A DNA stretch of 64,000 nt from Pseudidiomarina homiensis (GTDB lineage Bacteria > Pseudomonadota > Gammaproteobacteria > Enterobacterales > Alteromonadaceae). Where the stretch lies: NCBI RefSeq assembly GCF_003987225.1, contig NZ_PIPX01000001.1:1-64000 (forward strand). Direction: 5' to 3'. The position numbers and the translations under genes were made by a program. Below are positions 33,520-41,534 of this stretch, in pieces (within the stretch, counting starts at the first letter, position 1; every line of letters starts with the position of its first letter). The notes under the pieces were generated by a model. It ran no database searches. It was not told the DNA's origin and saw nothing but the letters and a program-made list of their open reading frames with translations.

Positions 33520-34632
33520 ATGTTGTTGGACAAACTACTCAAGGTCATGATCGAGAAAGAAGCCTCGGATCTGTTCATCTCGGCGCTGTTACCACCGAGT
33601 GCAAAAATCAATGGCGAGTTGCGCCATTTGACCGAACAGAAACTTAGCGAAGAGCAAGCACTGGAATTGGTCAAAGAGGCGCTTGGTGAGAAGCATCAAG
33701 ACGAATACTTTAAAGAGCAAGAAGCGAACTTCGCGATTTTCCGTGAGGGCATCGGGCGCTTTCGTGTCAGTGCTTTTTGGCAGCGCCAACGCGCAGGTAT
33801 GGTTATCCGTCGTATCGTTACAGAGATTCCGACGGTTGAACAACTTAAACTTCCAGAAGTATTAACCAAGCTGATCATGGCTAAACGTGGCTTAATGCTG
33901 GTTGTGGGTGGTACCGGTACCGGTAAATCGACCAGTCTTGCGGCCTTAATTGGTTTCCGAAATCAGCATTCTCGTGGACACATTCTGACGATTGAGGATC
34001 CGGTCGAGTTTGTTCATGAACATGGTAAATCAATGGTGACTCAACGTGAGGTCGGCACCGATACCGAGAGTTTCGAGGCGGCCTTGAAGAGTTCATTGCG
34101 GCAGGCCCCTGACGTTATTCTGGTGGGTGAGATTCGCTCGCAAGAAGTCATGGAGTATGCGTTAACCTTTGCTGAAACCGGTCACTTGTGCGTTGCGACC
34201 TTGCACGCCAACAATGCCAACCAAGCGATTGAACGTATTATGCACATGGTGCCAAAAGAGAAAATTGGCAAATTAATGTTTGATTTGTCGTTGAACCTGC
34301 GCGGAATTGTGGCACAGCAATTAGTGCCAACCACCGACGGTGGCCGGGTCGCGGCGATAGAAGTTTTGCTTAACAGTCCAATCGTTGCAGAGAAAATCGC
34401 CAAAAACGATATGGGCGAGATCAAAGAGATCATGTCGAAGTCGCGAGAACTTGGCATGCAGACCTTTGACCAAGCGCTTTTCGACCTTTACAAGGCCCGT
34501 AAGATTTCCTTTGAAGAAGCGCTTCGTCACGCAGATGCACCAAATGACCTTCGCTTACGCATTAAACTAAGCGGTGAATCGCGTGGTGGCGAGGATGGTC
34601 CATTGAAAGGTGTGACTGTAGATTTAGAGTAA
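33520..34632 (+). CDS. pilU: PilT-like retraction ATPase PilU
   Basis: PilU is the accessory pilus-retraction ATPase that works with PilT. The 370-residue protein begins MLLDKLLKVMIEKEASDLFI and carries Walker A GGTGTGKST near 131, the Walker B region APDVILVGEIRS near 195, and a GHLCVATLHANN His box. PilU homologues are longer than PilT at the C terminus, as here. An ATG 30 bases upstream (33490) is also open, but AGGAGG at 33510-33515 points to 33520, although its 4-nt spacing is short. It forms an operon with pilT. Confidence 0.94.
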   Translation: MLLDKLLKVMIEKEASDLFISALLPPSAKINGELRHLTEQKLSEEQALELVKEALGEKHQDEYFKEQEANFAIFREGIGRFRVSAFWQRQRAGMVIRRIVTEIPTVEQLKLPEVLTKLIMAKRGLMLVVGGTGTGKSTSLAALIGFRNQHSRGHILTIEDPVEFVHEHGKSMVTQREVGTDTESFEAALKSSLRQAPDVILVGEIRSQEVMEYALTFAETGHLCVATLHANNANQAIERIMHMVPKEKIGKLMFDLSLNLRGIVAQQLVPTTDGGRVAAIEVLLNSPIVAEKIAKNDMGEIKEIMSKSRELGMQTFDQALFDLYKARKISFEEALRHADAPNDLRLRIKLSGESRGGEDGPLKGVTVDLE

Positions 34633-34696
34633 CTTCGATTACACTATTGCCTTTCCAAAATGAGTGCTCTTGGGCGCAGTTTGTATGAGGTTGGCA

Positions 34697-35725
34697 ATGC
34701 GTGTATTAGGAATTGAAACATCTTGTGATGAAACCGGTATCGCTATTTTTGATACCGAGCATGGGTTACTTGCTCATCAACTGTACTCACAAGTAAAACT
34801 TCACGCAGATTATGGTGGTGTGGTGCCGGAATTGGCATCACGCGACCACGTGCGCAAAACCCTTCCGCTCATTCAAGCCGCATTAAAACAAGCAAACCTC
34901 ACCGCCGATCAAATCGACGGCATTGCCTACACCGCTGGCCCTGGCCTCGTTGGTGCGTTGCTGGTGGGGGCCTGTATTGGCCGCAGTTTAGCACTGGGCT
35001 GGCAAGTTCCTGCGGTGGCCGTCCATCATATGGAAGGTCACTTGTTGGCACCGATGCTTGAAGACAAGCCACCAGCATTTCCGTTTATTGCACTGTTGGT
35101 GTCCGGCGGCCATACGCAACTGGTGCGCGTAGACGGCATCGGGCAGTATCAACTACTGGGTGAGTCTGTTGATGATGCCGCCGGCGAAGCCTTTGATAAA
35201 ACAGCAAAGTTGATGGGGTTGGATTACCCTGGCGGGCCACGGTTGGCAGCATTGGCTGAGCAGGGCCGCGCTGATTGTTATAAATTTCCACGGCCGATGA
35301 CCGATCGGCCAGGACTTGATTTCAGTTTTAGCGGGTTAAAAACCTTTGCCGCAAACACTATAGCTGCGGCTGATGATGATGCGCAAACGCGCGCGGACAT
35401 CGCGCGCGCGTTTCAAGACGCCGTTGTTGATACGTTGGTGATTAAATGTCGCCGCGCCCTGAAAGAAACCGGTTTAAAACGCCTTGTGGTTGCTGGTGGC
35501 GTAAGCGCGAATAAAGAGTTGCGCGCACAGTTGCATGCATTTGCTGAGAAAATTGGCGGTGAAGTGTTTTTCCCGCGCCCTGAGTTTTGTACCGATAATG
35601 GCGCGATGATTGCTTATGCTGGTGCACAACGTCTGGCCGCCGGAGAACAGGTTGATGAACGCGTGAAAACCTATCCGCGCTGGCCATTAGAACAGCTAAA
35701 AGAACCTGTCAGCGATTGCGCTTGA
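34697..35725 (+). CDS. tsaD: tRNA N6-adenosine threonylcarbamoyltransferase
   Basis: TsaD transfers threonylcarbamoyl from TC-AMP to A37 of tRNAs that read ANN codons, together with TsaB and TsaE. The 342 residues begin [14 protein letters not shown] and carry the metal-binding HHMEGH motif near 111-116, SGGHTQL near 137 and the C-terminal [13 protein letters not shown] chose ATG 34697, preceded by GAGG at 6 nt, over an in-frame start 33 bases upstream. Its last 17 bases overlap the end of the converging plsY gene. Confidence 0.97.
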   Translation: MRVLGIETSCDETGIAIFDTEHGLLAHQLYSQVKLHADYGGVVPELASRDHVRKTLPLIQAALKQANLTADQIDGIAYTAGPGLVGALLVGACIGRSLALGWQVPAVAVHHMEGHLLAPMLEDKPPAFPFIALLVSGGHTQLVRVDGIGQYQLLGESVDDAAGEAFDKTAKLMGLDYPGGPRLAALAEQGRADCYKFPRPMTDRPGLDFSFSGLKTFAANTIAAADDDAQTRADIARAFQDAVVDTLVIKCRRALKETGLKRLVVAGGVSANKELRAQLHAFAEKIGGEVFFPRPEFCTDNGAMIAYAGAQRLAAGEQVDERVKTYPRWPLEQLKEPVSDCA

Positions 35726-36299
35726 TGCGCTGTTCGTTACCATGGCGTAAGCGCGAGATATTCGATTGGTGGCGCCAAATAATGAGTGCTGAAATCATAA
35801 TTACCGGGACGGTATACTGCGGCTTAATCCAATAAGCATAAAACGGCGCTAGCGATACAGTAATAATCGCTGCCAATGACGATAGTTTGCTAACTTTAAA
35901 GACCACTAGCCAAGTAAAGATAAGTAGCAGCGCCATTTCCCATGCCACTGGAAACATTGCGCCTAAAGCTGTTGCCACCGCTTTACCGCCTCGAAAATGG
36001 AAGTACAGTGGAAAAATGTGGCCTAGACATGCGGCAACGGCGATCATCCCGAGAAACAGTGGTGGAATGCCAAGAAAGTACGATCCCCAGACTGGAATCA
36101 TACCTTTGAGGACATCAAAAAAGAGGGTAAGAATCGCTGGAACTTTACCGCCAAGGCGATAAACATTTGTGGCACCGGGATTATTCGAACCATTTTGGCG
36201 TGGGTCAGGAAGACCAAACAGTTTGCAGATCAGCACAGCGCTGCTAATCGAGCCAAACAGATAAGCGATCACGATCGCTAAAATAATTAATCCACCCAT
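35709..36299 (-). CDS. plsY: Glycerol-3-phosphate acyltransferase PlsY (acyl-phosphate dependent)
   Basis: PlsY is an integral membrane enzyme that acylates glycerol-3-phosphate from acyl-phosphate, opening phospholipid synthesis. The 196 residues contain about five to six membrane helices and the three family motifs: the SxxxAxxICKL-like [35 protein letters not shown] near 37-52, and [17 protein letters not shown] near 102. The gene is convergent and overlapping with tsaD. A 12-bp palindrome, GGAAACGTTTCC, lies directly before its start codon. Confidence 0.96.
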   Translation of the reverse strand: MGGLIILAIVIAYLFGSISSAVLICKLFGLPDPRQNGSNNPGATNVYRLGGKVPAILTLFFDVLKGMIPVWGSYFLGIPPLFLGMIAVAACLGHIFPLYFHFRGGKAVATALGAMFPVAWEMALLLIFTWLVVFKVSKLSSLAAIITVSLAPFYAYWIKPQYTVPVIMISALIIWRHQSNISRLRHGNEQRIKRNR

Positions 36300-36301
36300 A
36301 G

Positions 36302-36313
36302 GGAAACGTTTCC
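36302..36313. promoter_or_regulatory. Perfect palindrome GGAAACGTTTCC at the plsY start
   Basis: A 12-bp perfect palindrome with a central CG starts 2 bp upstream of the plsY ATG, in the plsY-folB divergent spacer. Its core AAACGTTT resembles operators of LacI/PurR-type repressors. No regulator gene is nearby, so it is only a candidate site. Confidence 0.4.
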
Positions 36314-36397
36314 GCTGTGCTTTTCATTCTTAAGTAAAGCACTTAGCATAAGCGCTTTGCAGAAAAATTTCTATGCTGACAAAAAGAGTAGCGTTCA

Positions 36398-36751
36398 ATG
36401 GATAAAGTGTTTGTCAAAGGTTTGCGTGTGGATGCCTACATTGGTGTGTACGATTGGGAGCATGAGCAAACCCAACCTTTGTTTTTGGACCTAACGATGG
36501 CTTGGGACCAAACGGCTGCTGGCGGCAGTGACGCCCTGTCCGACGCTTTGGATTACGACACCTTGAGTAAAGCTGTGGTGGCGTTGATACAAGCGCGTCC
36601 GCGACAGTTAATTGAAACCGTCGCTGCTGAAGTTGCGCAACTGATCCTCACCGAATTCAATGTTGCGTCAGTCACGGTGCGCGTCGAAAAACCTCAAGCA
36701 GTGGCTGCGGCAAACACCGTTGGGGTCGAAATCACGCGGAGTCGCGCATAA
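36398..36751 (+). CDS. folB: Dihydroneopterin aldolase
   Basis: FolB cleaves 7,8-dihydroneopterin to 6-hydroxymethyl-dihydropterin and glycolaldehyde in folate synthesis. The 117 residues begin MDKVFVKGLRVDAYIGVYDWE, the typical entry strand with the pterin-site Glu, and include SDALDYDTLSKAV near 48 and the conserved RQLIETVAAEVA near 69. The next gene, folK, which acts on its product, starts at the base following its stop codon. Confidence 0.96.
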   Translation: MDKVFVKGLRVDAYIGVYDWEHEQTQPLFLDLTMAWDQTAAGGSDALSDALDYDTLSKAVVALIQARPRQLIETVAAEVAQLILTEFNVASVTVRVEKPQAVAAANTVGVEITRSRA

Positions 36752-37273
36752 ATGGCTGTGGTTTACTTAGGGCTTGGGAGTAATCGGGACCGGAGCAAGC
36801 ACATTCGAGCTGGCCTTCGTGCCTTGCATGACACCTTTGCTTCAGCGGCGCATCCATTGCGTGTGTCGCGGGTGTATGAAAGTGCCGCGGTTGGCTTTGA
36901 TGGACACGATTTTTACAACACCGTGGTGGAATTCCGTACGGACCTCTCGCTTCAGCAAGTGGTACAGACCTGTAAAGCCATTGAACAAGCGCACGGGCAT
37001 CCTTCTAATGTGCCCAAATACAGTCCTCGCACACTTGATATTGATGTCTTGTTGTATGACGACTTCATTTGTCGTCAGCCTATACAACTACCTCGTGGTG
37101 AAGTATTAAAAAATGCTTTTGTATTGTGGCCATTAGCTGAATTGGCGCCCGCATTACGGCATCCTGAGACGGGCATAAGCTTTGCAGAACATTGGCAATC
37201 TTACGCTAGCGAGCAACGTCTAAAGCCGTTAGACTTTGCCTTTGAGCCATTACCTTATTTACTTACGCCTTAG
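36752..37273 (+). CDS. folK: 2-amino-4-hydroxy-6-hydroxymethyldihydropteridine diphosphokinase
   Basis: FolK transfers pyrophosphate from ATP to 6-hydroxymethyl-dihydropterin, the step before condensation with p-aminobenzoate. The 173 residues show YLGLGSNRDRSKHI near 5-18, YNTVVEFRTDL near 56, and the metal-binding signature SPRTLDIDVLLYDD near 94-107 with LPRGEVLKNAFVLWPLAELAP after it (family: PHxxxxxRxFVLxPL). It directly abuts folB, forming a two-step folate unit in the folB-uppP interval. Confidence 0.95.
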   Translation: MAVVYLGLGSNRDRSKHIRAGLRALHDTFASAAHPLRVSRVYESAAVGFDGHDFYNTVVEFRTDLSLQQVVQTCKAIEQAHGHPSNVPKYSPRTLDIDVLLYDDFICRQPIQLPRGEVLKNAFVLWPLAELAPALRHPETGISFAEHWQSYASEQRLKPLDFAFEPLPYLLTP

Positions 37274-37291
37274 ATCACAAGGAAGCTGACG

Positions 37292-38086
37292 TTGTCTACT
37301 TTTGAAGCCATTATTCTAGCGCTTATTCAAGGTCTCACGGAATTTCTTCCGATTTCGAGTTCGGCGCATTTAATCTTGCCGTCGCAACTGCTTGGCTGGC
37401 AGGACCAAGGTCTTGCGTTTGACGTAGCAGTACATGTAGGAACGCTTGCGGCAGTGGTGTTTTATTATCGCCAACAGGTGACCGAATTGCTGATGGGATG
37501 GTTGGGCACCTTTCGTGGCCAGTATACCGAGTCGAGCCGATTGGCGTGGTTTATTATCTGGGCAACGGTTCCGGCAGGCCTTGCGGGGTTGTTTGGCGCG
37601 GACTTGTTAGAAAACTACGGCCGCTCAGCGTTGGTCATTGCCACCACAACTATCGTTTTTGGTCTTGCCCTATGGTACGCCGATCGCCGTGCTAGCGAGA
37701 AAGCAGCTTTGGCGACGTTAACGTTGCGGCAAGCGATGTTTGTCGGGATAGCACAAGCCATCGCCCTGATTCCTGGCACCTCGCGCTCAGGTATTACCAT
37801 TACCGCAGGACTCTTGCTGGGCCTAACGCGCACTGATGCTGCACGTTTTTCGTTCTTATTGTCGATTCCGGTGATTGCCTTAGCGGGAGGCTATAAAGGC
37901 TTGCAGTTAGCGCAACAAGCGGAGCCAGTCGCTTGGTCCTTCGTATTGATAGGCATGGCGGTATCGTTTGTTGCGGCTTACCTGTGTATTAAGCTGTTTT
38001 TACAGGTTATCGAACGCATGGGTATGCTGCCATTTGTACTCTATCGATTAGCACTTGGCGTGGTGTTATTCCTCATGTTTTTGTAG
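37292..38086 (+). CDS. uppP: Undecaprenyl-diphosphatase (bacitracin resistance protein)
   Basis: UppP (BacA) dephosphorylates undecaprenyl pyrophosphate at the inner membrane, recycling the lipid carrier for peptidoglycan and other envelope polymers. The 264-residue polytopic protein shows both family motifs: [15 protein letters not shown] near residue 14 and [13 protein letters not shown] near 160. The start codon is TTG at 37292, supported by AAGGAA 7 nt upstream. It follows folK by 18 bp and is probably part of the folB operon. Confidence 0.96.
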   Translation: MSTFEAIILALIQGLTEFLPISSSAHLILPSQLLGWQDQGLAFDVAVHVGTLAAVVFYYRQQVTELLMGWLGTFRGQYTESSRLAWFIIWATVPAGLAGLFGADLLENYGRSALVIATTTIVFGLALWYADRRASEKAALATLTLRQAMFVGIAQAIALIPGTSRSGITITAGLLLGLTRTDAARFSFLLSIPVIALAGGYKGLQLAQQAEPVAWSFVLIGMAVSFVAAYLCIKLFLQVIERMGMLPFVLYRLALGVVLFLMFL

Positions 38087-38091
38087 TTCAC

Positions 38092-39198
38092 TTACGCTAG
38101 CTGCGTTTGCAAAACACTGGCACGAGCTTGTTGTACCGCAGCGCCGATTGCTGGGCCAGACAAGGTTTCGCCTCTTGTTTTTGCTGCAGCGATCACCTCT
38201 GTCGTTGCTACTTTTCGCGCAGCGTTAAAAGCCTCGAGTAAGCGTTGTGCGTCGTACGTTGTTAGCCCTTGCAGTTGCCAAATTGCGACTAGCTTCGGTA
38301 CCCGCTCCGGGCGGCGCCAACAATCAGCCTGATTTAGACAAGTAAAGAAACAAGTGCTGGTGGCAAGCCGATGTTTGGCGGCGTGCCAACGGTGCGCCAA
38401 CAGGGCCATGTGCCGCCAGTCGGTGGGTACCCGCAAACGCTCACAGCACGCGACGACTTGTGCTTCGTTATCGAGCTCTCCTTGCCACCCAGCAAATACC
38501 AGTTCAGCTTGGTCGGCTGTGCAGTGATTAAGCCGCGCTAGGACGCCGTCCAGCGTGCGTTCATCGGTAAGTTCAGTGAACCACGGTGCAAGGGCATTAG
38601 CCTGCGCTAAAACCGCAAAGTAGGTGGCTGGACTAGCGCTGTTGAGTGCTTTCACGGTTTCGTGCCAGACGCGTTCATTGGCCAATTCTTGCAACTCATT
38701 GGCGGCGCTCATGCTCTGCATGAGTTCTAGGGTTTCCGGTGCCACGGTAAAACCGTCATCGGCAAAGCGTGCGGCAAAGCGCGCAACGCGAAGAATGCGT
38801 AACGGATCTTCGACGAAGGCTGCCGAAACGTGGCGTAATTGACGTGCGTTGATGTCGTTGAGGCCGCCGTAAGGGTCTATTAGGTGGCCATCTTGGTCTT
38901 GGGCGATGGCATTAATGGTGAGATCACGGCGTAAGAGATCTTCTTCAAGTGTGACGTTAGGATCGGCCGCTATGGTAAAGCCCGTATAACCTCTTCCCGA
39001 TTTACGTTCGGTACGTGCAAGCGCATACTCTTCGTTGGTTTCTGGGTGCAAAAACACTGGAAAGTCTTTGCCGACTTGGCGGTAGCCTTTGGCCAGCATT
39101 TCTTGTGGCGTTGCGCCGACGACGACGTAATCTTTTTCATGTACGGTTTTACCAAGCAATTGGTCACGTACAGCACCACCGACAAGATAGACTTTCAC
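38092..39198 (-). CDS. cca: CCA tRNA nucleotidyltransferase, form lacking the HD domain
   Basis: Cca adds or repairs the 3' CCA end of tRNAs. The 368 residues have the nucleotidyltransferase head [13 protein letters not shown] (3-15), the metal-binding [13 protein letters not shown] stretch, and the [15 protein letters not shown] and [15 protein letters not shown] motifs near 110-150. The E. coli enzyme is about 412 residues and carries a C-terminal HD phosphohydrolase domain with an HTMM-type motif. I find no such HD signature here, so the phosphatase and phosphodiesterase functions are probably missing. It converges on uppP with 5 bp between stops. Confidence 0.94.
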   Translation of the reverse strand: MKVYLVGGAVRDQLLGKTVHEKDYVVVGATPQEMLAKGYRQVGKDFPVFLHPETNEEYALARTERKSGRGYTGFTIAADPNVTLEEDLLRRDLTINAIAQDQDGHLIDPYGGLNDINARQLRHVSAAFVEDPLRILRVARFAARFADDGFTVAPETLELMQSMSAANELQELANERVWHETVKALNSASPATYFAVLAQANALAPWFTELTDERTLDGVLARLNHCTADQAELVFAGWQGELDNEAQVVACCERLRVPTDWRHMALLAHRWHAAKHRLATSTCFFTCLNQADCWRRPERVPKLVAIWQLQGLTTYDAQRLLEAFNAARKVATTEVIAAAKTRGETLSGPAIGAAVQQARASVLQTQLA

Positions 39199-39303
39199 TG
39201 CAAACTCCTTCTTTGTTTCATTGATGATCGCTAATGACTAGCTCTGATGCAAGTCAATCGTTACACTGGAGTTCGACTTGGTTTCGCAAACGACAGACAA
39301 ACT

Positions 39304-40755
39304 ATGTATCTGAACTATTTTGGCCTACAAACAGAACCGTTTTCTATAGCGCCCGATCCAACATTTTTGTATATGAGCGAGCGCCATCAAGAGGCGCTGG
39401 CGCATTTAAGTTATGGTTTGCAAGGTAGTGGCGGCTTTATTTTATTGACGGGTGAAGTAGGGACCGGTAAGACCACGGTATCAAGAGCCTTGCTCGACCA
39501 GCTTTCGGAAGAAACCCGCACAGCGTTTATTTTGAATCCGATGCTCAACGAAACTGAGTTACTCGCAACCTTATGCGATGAGTTTGGGATTCGTTATGCG
39601 AAGCGCAACATTACCAATAAACGGTTGACCGATAAGCTGTCAGAGTTTCTCTTAGCGGCTAATGCCGAAGGCCAACAATGTGTCGTACTGATTGATGAAG
39701 CGCAGCATTTGCGTCCCCAGGTACTTGAACAATTACGGCTACTTACGAATCTCGAAACCAATCAGAACAAACTCTTGCGGGTCATCTTAATTGGCCAGCC
39801 GGAATTACAAGACTTATTACGCCGTCGTGAGTTAAGACAATTGGCGCAGCGCATTACCGCTCGTTATCATTTATTACCGCTGCAGGCGAGTGATACTGAA
39901 CGCTACATTAATTACCGCTTGCAAGTGGCAGGGGCGCAACGTGCGCTGTTTGATAGTAACGCTATTAAAAAGGTACATGAGCTAAGTGGTGGAATACCGA
40001 GGCGGTTAAATTTACTTTGTGATCGGGCATTGCTCGCGGCGTATAACGACCAAGTCCAAACGGTAACTAAAGCACAGATTAAAACTGCGGCACGAGAGCT
40101 AGGTGAGCATGAACAAACCCAGCGACGCAGCTCGTCACCTCTGGCAATCGCCGCAGGCATCTTAGTGGCTTTGTGCCTTGGCGTTGCGCTTGCTGCTTGG
40201 CAGTTGGTTCCGGCCAGTGATGCAGCGCTGCCAGCTGCCGGTTCGAGCAATGTACAGGCGCAACAGCCAACGTCTGCTGGCGCTCAGCAAGGGATTCGGC
40301 AATTATTACAGGCGTGGCAGTTGCCGCAACCGCCTTCCAATCAGCCTATTTGTGAATGGGTCACCGATTATCAACTTGGCTGTGCGCAAGCACGGTTACG
40401 TTTCGATCGCATCGTGGCGTTAAATTTACCGGCACTTTTACAACTGGCTGATGGCAGTTGGCAGTTTATCGAGAATGCCCAAATGAGCCCTGCTGAAACT
40501 TGGACTGGTGAATTTCTGGCGTTGTGGCCACTGCCTCCTGGTTACCAATTAGATGACCCTAACACCTACCAAAACTGGTTAGCCAAACAGTTGCAGCGTT
40601 ACCGTCAGAGCGATGCCGATGATCTGACTCGCTTAGCCCAAACCCTGCAGCAAGAGCATGGCCTTCCGATCACCGCCCAACTTGATGCGGTAACGTTGGC
40701 GTGGTTAACAAGTCACCACACCACCTTGGGACCACGGCTAGAGGGGGGGCGCTAA
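39304..40755 (+). CDS. ExeA/GspA-like AAA ATPase with peptidoglycan-contact region
   Basis: GspA/ExeA proteins help insert the type II secretion secretin through peptidoglycan. The 483 residues start MYLNYFGLQTEPFSIAPDP. Walker A is GEVGTGKTT near 46, Walker B VVLIDEAQHL near 117, and a membrane helix (LAIAAGILVALCLGVALAAW) lies near 280-300. The periplasmic C-terminal part ends with a peptidoglycan-binding-like segment (LQQEHGLPITAQLDAVTLAWL). I chose ATG 39304 over an in-frame ATG at 39247 because it gives the conserved N terminus. The partner gspB overlaps by 1 base. No gspC-N operon is in the window. Confidence 0.88.
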   Translation: MYLNYFGLQTEPFSIAPDPTFLYMSERHQEALAHLSYGLQGSGGFILLTGEVGTGKTTVSRALLDQLSEETRTAFILNPMLNETELLATLCDEFGIRYAKRNITNKRLTDKLSEFLLAANAEGQQCVVLIDEAQHLRPQVLEQLRLLTNLETNQNKLLRVILIGQPELQDLLRRRELRQLAQRITARYHLLPLQASDTERYINYRLQVAGAQRALFDSNAIKKVHELSGGIPRRLNLLCDRALLAAYNDQVQTVTKAQIKTAARELGEHEQTQRRSSSPLAIAAGILVALCLGVALAAWQLVPASDAALPAAGSSNVQAQQPTSAGAQQGIRQLLQAWQLPQPPSNQPICEWVTDYQLGCAQARLRFDRIVALNLPALLQLADGSWQFIENAQMSPAETWTGEFLALWPLPPGYQLDDPNTYQNWLAKQLQRYRQSDADDLTRLAQTLQQEHGLPITAQLDAVTLAWLTSHHTTLGPRLEGGR

Positions 40756-41480
40756 TGTCGTCAGTATTGAAAGCGTTAAGGCAACAACAGTCGCAACTCA
40801 TTCCGCCGCAACAACCGATTCAACTTACTGCTGCAACATCGTCGTCGCGCTTTACCTTGCGGTGGTGGTGGTTAGTGCTACCTCTCGCGTTACTCGGTGG
40901 GTGGGCCGGTGCTTATTGGCTTTTTGGGGCGACGCCACTGACGACCGATAAAGCTGATACGGTACCGACAGCTCAAGTAAGCTCCAGTGGACCAAGCCTT
41001 ACGTTGGGACAACCACAGCAGGTACGTGTTGTTGAACTGCCGCAGCAAGAAGTGCCTGAAGTAGCACAATCGTCTCAGTCGCAACCTACCCGCTCGACGT
41101 TTGAAGCGGTACCTGAGGTCGCTGCAGATCAAGCATTAAGCCTTGATGAGGTGCCCGCAGATTTGTTGGCGGCGTTTGAAGAAGCCATTGTCGCCACTGG
41201 CAACAGTACTTCGACAGCGACACCAGAGTCGGTACTGCCGCGTATTGCCGAACTTGAGCGCAGCTTAAGACAACAAATTCCGCCATTTACTTATGATGGT
41301 CACCAATACTCGTCACGAGCGGCAGAACGCTTCGTCGAGCTTGCGGGGCAACGCTTGCGCCAAGGTGATTATTGGCAGGGTATTCAGGTGCTTACTATAG
41401 CGCCGAATCATGTCGTTTTGGCACTTGGCAAGGACGCTTTCCAGCAACCTGCGTTAGAAGACTGGACAACTCAGCCGTAA
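40755..41480 (+). CDS. gspB: General secretion pathway protein GspB
   Basis: GspB is the inner-membrane partner of GspA in assembling the type II secretion secretin. The 241-residue protein begins MSSVLKALRQQQSQ, the typical N-terminal helix. It has one membrane segment (WWWLVLPLALLGGWAGAYWLF, about 36-56), a low-complexity Ser/Gln/Thr/Pro periplasmic linker, and a C-terminal GspB domain (about 180-241) with HQYSSRAAERFVEL and VLTIAPNHVVL. Its start overlaps the ExeA-like stop (TAATG). An earlier in-frame start inside exeA is rejected on this basis. Confidence 0.88.
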   Translation: MSSVLKALRQQQSQLIPPQQPIQLTAATSSSRFTLRWWWLVLPLALLGGWAGAYWLFGATPLTTDKADTVPTAQVSSSGPSLTLGQPQQVRVVELPQQEVPEVAQSSQSQPTRSTFEAVPEVAADQALSLDEVPADLLAAFEEAIVATGNSTSTATPESVLPRIAELERSLRQQIPPFTYDGHQYSSRAAERFVELAGQRLRQGDYWQGIQVLTIAPNHVVLALGKDAFQQPALEDWTTQP

Positions 41481-41491
41481 GTTGATATTAA

Positions 41492-41532
41492 AACACCTGT
41501 TTAAATTCATTGTTTGATTTTTTTGAGGTGTT
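41492..41532 (+). promoter_or_regulatory. Stem that pairs with the ribosome site of the acyl-CoA dehydrogenase gene
   Basis: AACACCT (41492-41498) is the exact complement of AGGTGTT (41526-41532), which contains most of the GAGGTG ribosome binding site of the next gene. The loop is 27 nt and A/T-rich. It could reduce translation initiation; there is no other evidence. Confidence 0.35.
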
Positions 41533-41534
41533 GT

